Assembly: GCF_003573695.1 (NCBI RefSeq)
Contig: NC_039364.1
Coordinates: 67,786,256-67,850,255 of the forward strand
Reading direction: 5' to 3'
DNA length: 64,000 nucleotides
Source of the DNA: Papaver somniferum
Taxonomy: Eukaryota; Streptophyta; Magnoliopsida; Ranunculales; Papaveraceae
Position numbers and translations under genes: made by a program. The notes under the pieces are model-generated. The model searched no databases and had not been told where the DNA came from. It worked only from the letters and a program-made list of their open reading frames with translations. Shown here one piece after another: positions 46,704 to 59,152 of the stretch; position 1 is the first letter of the stretch; each line of letters opens with the position of its first letter.

Positions 46704-48418
46704 CCCTTTTATTTATTTATTTGGTGAACCTGATATATTCAGCCAAACAATAAACTAGCCTTATGTATTGGGGGAAAGCTTTTCCTGATGGACTTAACGA
46801 CATTGGTAAGGAAACAAAAAAAAATTGTGATTTTTTGGTGAACCGGATATATTCAACCAAATGCTAAACGAGCCTTACAGATTTGGAGAAAGCTCTCTCT
46901 GATACATCAGTAAACGAAACACTGTGCAAAAATTAGGGAGAGTGTAAGCCAATATATTCAATATATATATTCATTCACAAATATATTTTCTTGAAAAAAT
47001 ATCTGCTACAAAATTCCCTTTTAGTGATGTTAAAAGATCCATAGATCAAAACGAATAGATAAAAGAACAAATATTTCTAAGCAAGATGTCACAAGACTTT
47101 AGACTAGTGTGCATTCTTAAACACAACAATGGAAGATTAAGAGTTACTCGCGACAATAAGCTTTCAAACACCACAATCTAAGGCCAAACACATACCATCT
47201 CATAAGGTCCACATTTATGCAACATTATTCGTATTATGATGGATAATCTTAGCAAATGCAGTCGTAAACCCTTGTAATCCTTCTTAAGTCGATTAATGAA
47301 TAATAACTTGGAGAGAATCAGAAGAGAGAGAAACAACGTCCAGAGTGTATTTTTATTAATGAATAATCTTGTTTGTATTATGAGCCTTTCTGGCTGTATA
47401 TATTATGCGAATATATGGATTTTCGTGTGAGTAACTTATATCTCAAGTATCCACTCATGAGCATGTGACGTCAGGGATCCAATTATTTTTCCTGCCTTGT
47501 GCTTATTTGGACCTGGGACATCCCTCCTTTGAACGATTAGGCTTTCTGGTCTTAGTTCAACTGCAAACGTCAAGTTTCTTCTCAGCCTTTTGGTTTTATA
47601 CTCAGGTCTTCGTGTCTATTTTCATGTTTCTTCTCCAGTTTCCGACCTGTGATTTGAGTTTTTGACAACCGACGTTGAGTTGTGTCTCAACTCTTAGTTG
47701 TCAGTTCTTTGGTAGATGATATATTTTGTCATATACACTTGGTATGTCAAGTATGTTGTCAAGTTTAGATGCCAAAATAATTTCTTGATTTATCTTACCA
47801 TATTGTTAAGCTTCGGTTTGGAATTGATTATGCGATAAAGTCTTAGTATTTTCCTAGTTACTCAAGACGGACGAAGAATTGAATATTAAACGAGGACATC
47901 AATTTTAAGAACTTCTAAGTAACGAAGAATAGTATTTCCTTTCGAACTCGTTTCCATTTATCTATCTATATATCTATCCATCGTAGAAAAACTCGAAGAC
48001 TTTAGTAAATGATCGTAATAAAAGAAGGTTTTATCACGGATTAGCTTCTGCTAAGTCTAGTGATATTTGGACTTTTAAGCAGTTGCTTGTCTAGAACTTG
48101 AAACTAAGCTTGAGAGAGAAGGATGAGTGTCACTCAAGGCTTGTAAATCATTCTCGAGTCTGTAAGGTTTTGTTTTAGTAGTTTATTGCTATTTTTTTTT
48201 ACAATCATTTGAGTTCACAAACCTAAGAATTGAGTTTGTAAACCTATGGCTTTTAAATCTCAAATATAAAGTTAATAAGTCACTTAAGTTTGCAAACCTA
48301 ATACGTTGAGTTCGCGAACCTATTAAAGAGAATTTTCTCTAAGACTTTTTTAACATTGAGTTCACAAATCTAAAAGGGTAAGTTTGTGAACCTAATGAAT
48401 AAAACTTGTAACACCCTC
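46704..48418. other. Unassigned repeat-like region
   Basis: A ~115-bp unit (TGGTGAACC(T/G)GATATATTCA...) occurs twice, from about 46722 and 46837. 47940-47985 has a TATC-type microsatellite. 48210-48410 has iterated GAGTTTGCAAACCTA-like motifs that recall those in the Copia-type LTRs, so this may be a decayed LTR. No gene supported. Confidence 0.4.
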
Positions 48419-50435
48419 ACTTTTCGCATGACATATACTCTGGGATGGGTCATTAAAAGAGATGAAGCTTCATCACAAACTTGTGTTTCATACTTTGGGA
48501 CCCATCATTAAATCGTCCTTTCAACCTTGTGATGCTCACTTGGTAAAGTGATGCATTTTCTCCGAAGTTCACCATTTACAATGGTGTGTCCCTTATGACG
48601 CGTCACTGAGAATAATGATGCATCACCCCGAACTTGTGATGCACACTATCTTATTGCAGAATTTACTATTTGGTAATGGTACGTAGTGTGCGATGTGTTG
48701 CTTAGAGAAATATACATCAACTCAAACTTGTTAAGCACACTTCACAAAAGTGATGCATCAACTGGGAATATTGATGCTACGATATCATTATGCTTGTTCC
48801 TTACCTAAAATGCAACATTTCTCTATGATGCGTATCGAATGAAGCATTAATAATGCTGATTTCGTCGAATATTATCCCCTAACAGAATTGGGTGGTCATG
48901 GGTGTCTGGCGACTCCCAAATTACGAAGTGTAGAAATGTGAATAAGACTTATATAGGGAGGGGACACTGGATAAAGAAATGGTGCATTTTTCAAGTTGAG
49001 CATTGGCCAAGCACGAGATATGCATCTACTTGGCTTTCGTATGTCGCAAAAAGGGTGGGACTAGGTACATGTCCAACACCTCCCAAATTCTTATTTGTAG
49101 AAATATCAGTAAGACATAACGGAAGGGGTGTTGGTTGAAGGTACATCAAGAAGAAATGCATCTCTAAGCTACAAATCTTAGCCGATAAAGCATATTTGAT
49201 GTGAAAGCATCATTATACCGTTTTGTTTACTCGAGAAGGCTTAGTGATGCATAGGTGTCATTGTTATTACATTGTTAAACCAAGAATGCATCATTTTGAT
49301 GCATTTAAAAGGAAAGGCAAATGTGACACCCATTTTCATGTCCCGGATAAGATATTGCATGTTTCCTACAAAGTGACATCAATAATGTACAATCTTATGC
49401 ATCTCTTGCGAAAGTTCCTCGGCATATACGCATTAGGCTTGGCCTATGGACCTGCAACACGAGTTGGTTTTGGTTGCTAGTCCCGACGTAGATAAACTAA
49501 TAAATGTGCCCGATGAATACGAAAACCATTTAATAGAGAAAGCCGATCGTCGAGTGTTTACAAGAATAATGACAGATACTCTTTGGGTTATTCTAAGAAA
49601 AAAGAGGAGGATTAATGTGAGGGGAAGGGGAAGTTGGTCTGATGAAGATGAGACGGACGACTATACAAACAACGACACTGTTATTGGGATGCATGGTTAT
49701 GGAACTGCCTCTCAAAATGATGGTGATGGTGATTAACAATCATATCCATATCGCAAGTAAGGTTAAAGGCTTTCGACTCTTGTTTTTGTTGGAGATGAAA
49801 AATATTTTAGTCTAACTTAGTGATTTTTTTTTTTTTGAAAAACTTGCTGGTAAGAGCTATTTTTTTTAAATAGCTGATGTTATCTTGTGGGAAGTGAATA
49901 TTTTGATAATGGTTAATATCAGTAATATTTAGTTAAAGTTTGGTTGTGAGGTTATGTTGGGTGCAATAATCAAAATCAAAGACAAATCAAATAAGCAAAA
50001 GTTATTGATACTTAGCTCATTTATAATGGAAGTGATCGATTTAACGAAACAGACAAGCTCCCCAAATCTCCGCAACAAAAACAAGGCAATACTTTGGAAA
50101 AACATAGTGAGTCACGTGTTTTACACGTTGTCATTAAGACATTAGCGCCCGGCTACACTCAAGAGTGATGCTATAGCCCTCACAGGACGGATATGTCCAA
50201 GATAAAACACCCTACTACACCTACTACTAGCATATGTAGTAGATGCTCAACTTGAGCTTGGAAACTCCGAAAAAACCTTTAAGGAAAATCGCGAACGCTA
50301 AAGAAAATATAAAATATTTTCCCTTGGGGGTCTCTCTAAAATATAAAGAAACCCCTTTCCCATTCAATTTTCCAAAAGTAGAGAAATTTGTTTATATAAT
50401 GGAATAATACAACTTAAGAAGATGATCTCCCCGAT
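48419..50435. other. Unassigned region, possible decayed LTR and ORF remnant
   Basis: Begins TGTAACACCC, a common LTR start, and is rich in GATGCATCA-type motifs (48600-49330). An approximately 167-bp period (CTCCCAAATT...GTAGAAAT) links 48912 and 49079. The only notable open frame is at 49446. No end or duplication was found. Confidence 0.35.
49446..49736 (+). CDS. Small hypothetical ORF with acidic tail
   Basis: 96 codons from an ATG. It has a basic stretch (ILRKKRRINVRGRGSWSD) followed by an Asp/Glu/Asn-rich tail ending DGDGD. It could be the C-terminal end of a transposon protein whose upstream part is lost, since the frame before it is not open for long. I do not recognise the family, and chance cannot be excluded. 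Confidence 0.25.
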   Translation: MDLQHELVLVASPDVDKLINVPDEYENHLIEKADRRVFTRIMTDTLWVILRKKRRINVRGRGSWSDEDETDDYTNNDTVIGMHGYGTASQNDGDGD

Positions 50436-52770
50436 GTGGGACTAAAAAGTGAAAAAACGAGGGTACCCAAATACACCACAATCTTTTAGTTTCAACCTAT
50501 AAGTCCTCTTACCAAGTGTGATCGTCTATGGACAAAGTCGAGACAATATAACAATTTCGGTATTCACACTTTGTGTGATTGTCTATGGATACGGGATTGA
50601 GACAATACAACTACCAAAGTGTAATACTTGATCATAATAGGTTCAGACTTAACCAAACTCTATAGGATCACTATCAAGTATATCGGAGTTAACGTTTGTG
50701 TATTTTACTTTATTATAATAAACAGTTATAATGCGGAAATCAAAGTAAAAGACACAGCAAGATTTTGTTAACGAGGAAACTGCAAATGTAGAAAAACCCC
50801 GGGACCTAGTCCAGAATTGAATACTCTAAGAATTAAGCCGCTATAAAAAATCTACACCAACTTCGTGTAGTTGTGACCAAGCAACTACCCCTAGTTCACT
50901 TAGTTTCCTCAGTATCCATGCGCTTCCGACTTCGAAGTTCACGCACTGGTACAATTATTTTGGATCGTATTCCAAACAGTAAAGGAACAACAAATCTGTT
51001 TGGTAACAACTCTTTTGGTTCTTTCAAGATAAAGATATCTCAAGTCATACGCAAAGGCTCTTCCGTTTAATCTAATAAACTCATTTGCCTGGTTAGATCA
51101 ATCTATCCAATAACTACCAAATCAATTAAGTTTAGATTCACAATCAATCAATATAAATCTCAATGATAAACTATAAAGTGATGCCGATCTCAGGAAACTA
51201 ATCAATCGAATAAATCCGATTCTAGTTGGATCCCAGCCGATCAAGGTTTGTGCACACACAAATATATGAGAACTAATAAGAAATCTTTTTTGTCTTCAAA
51301 TCTTCTTTAATCTTCAAAAATAACCTGGACAACACCACTTGAATCTCTTGTGATCAATCACACACAGAATGGAATATGATAATAATGGAATATCACAAGA
51401 TGTATTTAGATCTAACAACAGTTCTAAATATCTCGTCGATACTTCGATCTAGTTTGAGTGAATCTTATATCAGAAGAGGAAATTCTCAAGAATAAACAAA
51501 CTAGGTGCAATCAAAGTTTCAACAACCGGTAGTCAATCAAATCAATCGAAAACTAATAACACTGCAACTATCTAGTTCCCCACCAACGGTACTCGTAGAG
51601 CTTCTTGATCCCACAGAAGTCTTTAAACAACCGGTCGTAAGAGATTTTACCTAATTAGGATACTTTCCTCTCTGATTATACGTCTCCACCATAAACAACA
51701 AGAAATAAAGTTTGTCTGGCTCTTAGGATGGTTTGCTAGAAATGCAAACTTAGGTATTATAAACCAAGGATGTTTGGATATCAAAGAATTTCCAAAACCG
51801 AACATATTCTCAAGATATGCAATGAATGGAAAGATTCAGTTTTCCCAATTCCAATAAATGCTTGTCCAATATTCCCAAAATCTCTCAATAGAAAATATCT
51901 AATTAGTAAATGCACATTTCTATTTTTTATTCTCTAGAGATATGTATTTAATTGCTGGTAATTAAAGCATATAAAACTAAAAACCTTAATTAAAAGATTC
52001 TTAATTTATCTCTGCACATGATCTCCTTGAGTAATAAGAAATGTCATTGAACAATAAATGATAAGAGTTATTGTACATGTTCAAAGTATGTTGACATCTC
52101 TTTGCTGTAAATCCTCCATATTTACATGGATTTACATTCTTGGAATCGGTTATACTGCACTTCCAAACAAGTTTAGAATTGGTTGACCTGTATTCCAAGA
52201 TAACTATGTGATTGATCAAATATCAAATCACACACATGGGTCCAATCGGTTCTACCAATCACTATGATCCGTTATACCTCAATATGGAAATACTTGTGAT
52301 CGTTCACACAAGTTACCAGGATATTTACCATATTACGGTACTCGTAGAGCTTCTTGATCCCACAGAAGTCTTTAAACGAGCGATCGTAAGAGATTTCACC
52401 TAATTAGGATACTTCTTCTCTGATTAGACAACTCCACCAGAAACAACAAGAAATGAAGTTTGCCTGGCTCTTAGGATAGTTTGGTTCAAATGAAAACTTA
52501 GGTATTATAGACCAAGGATGTTTGGACATCAAGGAATTTCCAAAACCGAAAAAATTATCAAGATATCTAATGAATGTCAAGATTCGGTTTTCCTAATTCC
52601 AATAAATGATTGTTCAATATTTCCGAAATCTCTCAATAGAAAATCTCCAATTAGAAAATGCACATTACTAATTTGTATTCTCTAGAGATATGCATTCAAT
52701 TGCTGGTAATTAAAGCATATAAAACCAGAAACCTTAATTAAAAGAGTCTTAATTTATCTCAGCACAGGAT
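50436..52770 (-). repeat. Antisense Copia-like LTR with internal duplication
   Basis: Read on the - strand it shares landmarks with the Copia-type LTRs here: CCCGGGGTTTTTCTACATTT then GCAGTTTCCTCGTTAACAAA (near 50770-50820) and a run ending TCTTTTACTTTGATTTCCGC. Overall identity is lower, so it is a related family. A segment of ~440 bp beginning GGTACTCGTAGAGCTTCTTG at 51590 recurs at 52336. Its right boundary meets the LTR starting at 52771; precise ends are not resolved. Confidence 0.5.
51590..52770. repeat. Direct duplication, ~746-bp offset
   Basis: 51590-52024 and 52336-52770 approx. are collinear and about 90% alike by eye, from GGTACTCGTAGAGC to TTAATTTATCTC(T/A)GCACA. The 311 bp between them are not repeated after the second copy. 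Confidence 0.85.
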
Positions 52771-53192
52771 TGTTGATGGTGGATTTTCAACAAAGGACGA
52801 AACTGTAAAATCATGATATTGCATGCTTCTGAGTTGGATTCAGGCATGTGACGATTCATATTTTACGAAGCCATGATGAATATATTTCCTGAAAGGCCTC
52901 CACTAACTGAGCGTTCAGTACCACGCATTTTATCATGCCCTCTATGTAGAATAACGTAATTGGGCGGTTCTCCGTAAGATTGAGAGCAACAATCCTTCAG
53001 GCCGTCGGTGACACTCACTGTTCCCTGACTACATGAGAGAGACCCGCCTCTACATAGAAGAACAATTGGGCAGTTCTCCGTAGATTGAGAGAAACAATGC
53101 CTTTAGGACGTCAGTGACACTCACTGTTCCCTGACTATGTAGAAAGACCGTATATAGATCCAGGCGGTTCTTTGTAGATTGAGAGCAACAAC
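52771..53192 (+). repeat. Tat-like group LTR, 5' part (split by Copia-type element)
   Basis: Starts TGTTGATGGTGGATTTTC and follows the first ~500 bp of 42669-45936, including two to three ~117-bp units. It is interrupted at 53192; the sequence resumes at 61568 once one copy of the target ACAAC is removed, giving a continuous ...GCAACAACGTCTTCAGG... as in the sister unit. Confidence 0.85.
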
Positions 53193-55575
53193 TGTTAGAG
53201 CATAGCTCGGTCAACCTCGCATGCGTTGCTATCTCAAGCATGTTTGTCAATGTTAGTGATCAAAACTATAAGTCTTGTTTTCTAGCCTACATAGCTAAAT
53301 CTCGGACTAGGATATAAAAGTCTAGTTGAGCTCAAGGAATGCATGTCGATTCATCATACAACGACGAAGATCTATACAAGGAATCGTGGAACTTCATCGA
53401 CAAAAAGGTATGTGGAGACTTGAACTTATCTATCACTCAAAAGTTTATCTCTTCTATCTCCTACTTCTTATGAGACAAAAGTCGTATGCTATATAGACTA
53501 GATCATACACATTTGATATTTCGAGCCGAGTATATCTCGCCTATCTATATCTCGAAATCATGTGTTGGTAAAGCGTTTCGCTTTGATCAAGTTTATCTTC
53601 ACCTAGTGACGAAAGTCATGAAAAGTTTCAATCACTTTGAGAATTGCTTTGACGTGAATCGGTCTGTGAATAACGGCTACATAGCGTCCTCTGAGAATGT
53701 CTCAATGATTGAAATGAGAGTTTAGACTACATAACCATGTATTCCTTGAACCGAAGTTTTTGAAATTTGTTGATTAAGAGAAATCGGCAGGATTGTGGAA
53801 TTGGCTTGCCAAGTCCGTGAACCCAGTCCGCAGACTCAGTCCCCGAACTGACGAAAGTTCTCAACCGAGAATTTCTGCTGGATTTTCCAAAACTCGTTTG
53901 TGTGCTAGGTCCGCGAACTGGCGGAAGTTCTCTTTCCGATAATTTCTGTTGAGTTTGGAAAACTCAACCGATTAAATTAAGTCCGCGAACTTGTTTGTGA
54001 ACTTAAGAGGTTATGATCTAAAAATGTGCTCTGAACATGAAACTTAAATTACTAAGGAATGCTTTATGCAAACCGTGGATATAAAGTTCATGAGCCGATT
54101 CAATCGAATCGAATCATCTTTGTTTCAATTGTGTCTTGTGTAGTTACATAAGATCTCATAGCAATTGAACAACTCTTTAGCTAGTTCATTTGAGTCAATT
54201 GAACTAGTTATGGTGAAGAAAAACAAGGTTAATATGAAATGCTCATATCGTTAACCTTTTTGGGTTACTATGTTGAACCAACATACAACTACACGTTTGG
54301 GCATTATTTTCACAAACCTAGTAAACGTTTACCCAAGTGTGCGTGACAAGTTAAGTTTTCGATCTAACGGTTGAGAAATATTAGCTTGAATCTAAATCAG
54401 GTTTTCATCTAACAGTGAATAAGGATTTCTTTGTACCTAAGGCAAAACCCTGATTTGAAGGCTATATAAAGGAGACATCTAGCATTGTGCAAAACTAATC
54501 CCCACACGTCTGTGTGCTACTAGTGCGCCCGCTAGAGTCGATCTCCATTAACCTTTTATTTTCTTCTCTAAAATCAGGTTAACAACTTAAAGACTTCATT
54601 GGGATTGTGAAGTTCATCGTAGTTGTGTGATCTGATCTTGCATCTTCTATCGTACGAGTACAATCGATTGATTGGCTTGAGATCGTGAGAGTTCTCCGAT
54701 AGGCAAGATAAAGAAGTCACAAACATATTCGTCTCACTGTTTGCGATTCCTCGACAATCCTCTTGTGTAGTCAGGAAGGATTGTAGAGAGGTGATTGATT
54801 AATCTAGGCTGTTCTTCGGGAATATAAGACCGGATTATCAATTGGTTCCTGTTCACCTTGACTTTATATCAAAAGACGGAACAAAACCTAGGGTTTATCT
54901 GTGGGAGACAAATTTATCCTTTGATAGAATTTTCTGTGTGAGACAGATCTGTTTATTATCAATTCTGCGATTTTGGGTTGCAACAACTCTTAGTTGTGGG
55001 TGAGATCAGCTAAGGGAATCAAGTGCGCAGTATCCTGCTGGGATCAGAGGCGTAGGAGTACAACTGTACCTTGGATCAGTGGGAGACTGATTGGGGTTCA
55101 ACTATACTCCGGTCCGAAGTTAGTTTGCAGTAGGCTAGTGTCTGTAGCAGCTTAATACAATGTGTATTCAATCTGGACTAGGTCCCGGGGTTTTTCTGCA
55201 TTTGCGGTTTCCTCGTTAACAAAACTTCTGGTGTCTGTGTTATTTCTTTTCCGCATTATATTTTATATAATTGAAATAATACAGGTTGTGCATTAAGATC
55301 ATCAATTGAAAATCCAACCTTTGGTTGTTGATTGATATTGATCGATCCTTGGACATTGGTGTTTGGTACCGTCCAAGTTATCTCTCTTTAATCGAGACTC
55401 GCAGTTTGCTTGAGTAAGATTAAATCAAGAGATTGAGATATTAACTCCTTGAGATACTTTCTATCTAGATTGAGTCTAACTGTCTAGTTGATTCTCTAGC
55501 AAAGTATTTAGGAGTTAGTCCATACAGATTGTTAATCGAATTATTAGGTGGTGTTGTTAGACCCCAGCTTTTTCA
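53193..55575 (+). repeat. 5' LTR of the Copia-type element
   Basis: 2383 bp, TGTTAGAGC...GCTTTTTCA. Contains AAGTCCGCGAAC iterations near 53810-54000 and a TATA box at 54463-54470. Confidence 0.9.
54463..54470 (+). promoter_or_regulatory. LTR TATA box
   Basis: TATATAAA followed by GGAGACATCTAGC; conserved at 60435-60442 and, with one change, at 1279-1286. Confidence 0.6.
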
Positions 55576-55640
55576 ATTGGTATCAGCGCGGGCAAACACG
55601 CTCAAGACCTTACAAGTCTGTGTTTGTAGTGATCTGACTC

Positions 55641-56068
55641 TATGGACAGTAGTGTTATCTCAATAAATGCACCACCAGATCCAGGGATTTCAGAATTCTC
55701 TTCCATGACTGATTTAATAAAATCTGTACAAGAAATTCTATCTAAACCTCCACCGGGTTTAAAATCCCTTGAAGTGTTTTTGAGTGCTTGAAAAGAAGCT
55801 TGAGAGCTTATATCTTGATGTTAAGTTATACCTCCAGAAAGAGCAAGAATCTCTTGACAGGCTAAATCAAGTTATGATGAATAATATTCATGTTGAGGTT
55901 GATATTGATTTACTAATCAGTGAGAGCAATGCTCCTCCTCTGCGTAATCCAATTAGTTGTGATAAACTAAACGAATTACAAGAGGATTTTAAATCTCAGT
56001 CATCTGAGTGTATCACCTCAAAGCATGAATTGATTTGTTGCTCAATTCCTGATACTTCATCAAGATAG
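55641..56068 (+). pseudogene. Broken gag-like start of the Copia-type element
   Basis: An ATG at 55641, right after the primer site, opens about 50 codons (MDSSVISINAPPDPGISEF) to a TGA near 55788. A second frame, 55784-56068, continues with a coiled-coil-like stretch (LEKKLESLYLDVKLYLQKEQ; KLNELQEDFKSQ) and ends at 56068. The two probably were one frame before a shift. No zinc knuckle follows. Confidence 0.45.
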
Positions 56069-59000
56069 TAGTATTGTCTTCTTTTATGAAGAATCTAGGA
56101 CGTCTCTTTTTATCAAAAGAGTTTCCCTTCGCAGTACTAAAAACTACCTGCAGAAATTATTTTTTATAAGTTGGAAAACAAGAAATCAGAAACACAAATC
56201 TTTTTGGGTTCTCTTGAAGTTCTTTGATAGACTTATAAAAACAGTTCCTTGGGTGCTTCTCAACACTACAAGATTTAAGAGTTGTTGGAAAGAAACTCTT
56301 TCTTGGTGCCATGGTGAGCAAGACATTGTTCACCTCAACACAACTTGTTTGTGTTGAAAATGCATCCTCACCTAGAAATGCGCTGCTATGTATACGGTGA
56401 GGGAAGCACAACAACTGGGGCGCACAGATTATGTTCGGAAAGGCTGTAGAATTCAAATGGATTCTTCTAAAAAGGTATGTATATAAACTTGAGAAAGTTT
56501 TATGTTTTTATTACTTGTTTGAGTACTTATAATGATCCATGTACCTTGATTATTGTTCATTTCTACCTAACTTGATATGTGTTTAAGGTTCTTTTATGTG
56601 TAGGTTTGAAAATAATAGTTCGGGATGTTTGGACTTCATGGTAGACATACCAAGTATGCATAACATATTTTAAAATCAAAATCCATGGGTTTAAGTTCTC
56701 AAACTTTGGCTCAAGTTCGCAGACTTGAAAAATTCATGTGCAAATCCGTATGCATATTTTCCTGTAGACGTCGATATTCGATAAGCTTGTTTTGGCCTTA
56801 ATTTCTTCGTCCGAACTCGGAATGACCTCATTATTTTTGCATTCTCTTTATTTTTAAATTATCTTTAAAATGGATATGATAAAACTTGAAATTTGGATGA
56901 GTTAAGATTGGTATTTGTCCTGACTCTTGTTTTTGAGTATTTTGCTCTGTTTCGTTGCACTTGTTCCACCTCTCTTGAACTTGGGCACTTGGATTCTTGG
57001 AGTACTATTATTCTAAGCTCATTGTATCTTTTACAAGAATGTTGTTGGTGAATCACAAAGAAGGAAGTTCAAGAATGGGCAGTAGTACGCTTTATTATGA
57101 AATTCTTGAATGTTCACAATGATTTTATGTGAACTATGGTGCATGGTTGTTAGTGACTTTGTATGATCTTATTTGTTAATAAAATCTTTTTATACGCCTT
57201 TGGTAGCTATTCTTGGTATAAATTCGGGCGAAAAATATTGATTCTACCCTCTAAGGACAAATCATCTTACACGTGCATTACGAGTTTGTCTTGATGCCTA
57301 GGAAACTTCTTATGAGAATTTATTCTTGTTTTTTAGAAGGATTACTAGAGTTTGGAATAGACATTATTGTGATTTCACATATCTATGTCCTACGTTTTCA
57401 TCTTCGTGTTATTTTTTAGGTTTATTGTTTTAAATTCTAAAAATATTTGGAGGATGATGTTTATTGCAGTATTTTAATGGTTTGTGATATTGCAATATTT
57501 TTATGGGATATGTATTGTTTGCGTCCGTGAACTTGAAGGTCCCATATTGCGGTCAAAATTAAAGTCGTTCATGAATCGGTATTCGTATTTATGAAAGGAC
57601 GAATGGACTTTTGACATATACAAAAGTTATGCCTATGCAGTCATGTATTTGATGGAAAATAAGATAAAATCTTTTGTTCGACAAGGATAAAGTCTATTAT
57701 GTCGTTATGATGGAAAATAGAATAGATCCTTGTATGTTATCCACAGTATTGATCTTCATTGATCCATTCTATTATGTTTTACCGTGAAGGCTCCATTGTG
57801 TGTCTTATGTTGCGCACCTTACAACTAAGTCGATTTACCTTGGCTTTGTTGGTTGTTCCATAAGGTGCTATATGTCGAGCATTAGGAACTAAATTAATCA
57901 ACCAGTTTGGTTATTTAGTTTGTACTCCATAAGTTTTCTTTCTTATGTCGAGTACATGTACGGTTAAGGTTGTCATATTCTATGATGAACTTAGTCGGGG
58001 TTCCATAAGTTCTCTTATGTTGAGCCCAAAATAATTAAATTGATTACTTCGGTGATTAGTTTGGTTGTTTGTATTCCAATTAGATTAATTATAGGTTCTC
58101 TTGTGATTAATCTAGTTGAGTGTTTATATATTCCACAAATTCTTGTGTTGAGTATATGAACGGCTATACTAATCATGTTCTATTGGTTAATGTAGTCGTA
58201 TATTCTGTAAGGTTTTCCTTATGTTGAGAATGTGCACGATTAAGTTAGTCATCTCCGTATGATTACCTAGTCGTAGCTCCGTAAGTTTACTTATGTTGAG
58301 CACTTTCAATTAAATTGATCACTTTTGTGGTTTGATTTAGTTGCGTTTTCAATTGAATTAATCATGGGTTTACTTGTGATTAATTTGGTTGAGCTTTGGA
58401 TATAGAAAATCATTCCTATGGTTTTTGGTGTCCAATTAAAAAATCCTTCTTTTCTTTCGAAATTAAGGTCGCTCTTGTTGTTCTTTCGGGAATGACATCA
58501 AATGGGGGAGAGTTCTTTTGAACTTGTGCTTAATGGTAATATCTTGCGGGGTGTGCGGAGGTAGAATTTTATAGGGGTTATCGTGTATCTTAAAACTCCT
58601 TGATGAATGTTGTTAGCTTCGGCTATTAGATTGCATTTAAATTAAGTTGGTATGTATTTTTCTTTTGGTCATGAAATGTCTCTTGTTGAAATTTCATTAT
58701 GATCCCATTCTTGTACCTTTGCCAATTATATTGACAAAAAGGGAGAGAAATATTTTAGTTCACACTACAAATACATATGGTTTTCGGATCATTGTGTAAG
58801 GGGGAGTGGTTTCCATGATCGAGATGAAGTATTGACTAAGGGGGAGTGATACATATCACCATAGTATTATTGTTAAAGTCGTGATACATTTGGACTTTGA
58901 TGTTACATAATAATACAATGACATTGTATAATAATGATCGAGAATCTCGATTTCTCTCATTGTTATAGCTACGGATCTTCAACAACGATGGTGCTAAACT

Positions 59001-59152
59001 TACAACCTTTGGGATCATTGGAGTACTTGGAAGGACGAAGATTTCAAGGAACGTTGAAGATTAGACTATGGAATAGGAGCCACTAAAGTTTATCTTTTTT
59101 GTATTCCATATATATTAATAGTTTTGTCACTAAAATTGACAAAGGGGGAGAT
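56069..59152. other. Non-coding interior of the Copia-type element
   Basis: No open frame of retroviral type. From about 57780 to 58400 a loosely periodic pattern repeats CTTATGTTGAGCAC, TCCATAAG and GATTAATTTAGTTG-like words. It ends in a series of GGGGGAG tracts before the 3' LTR. Confidence 0.6.
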
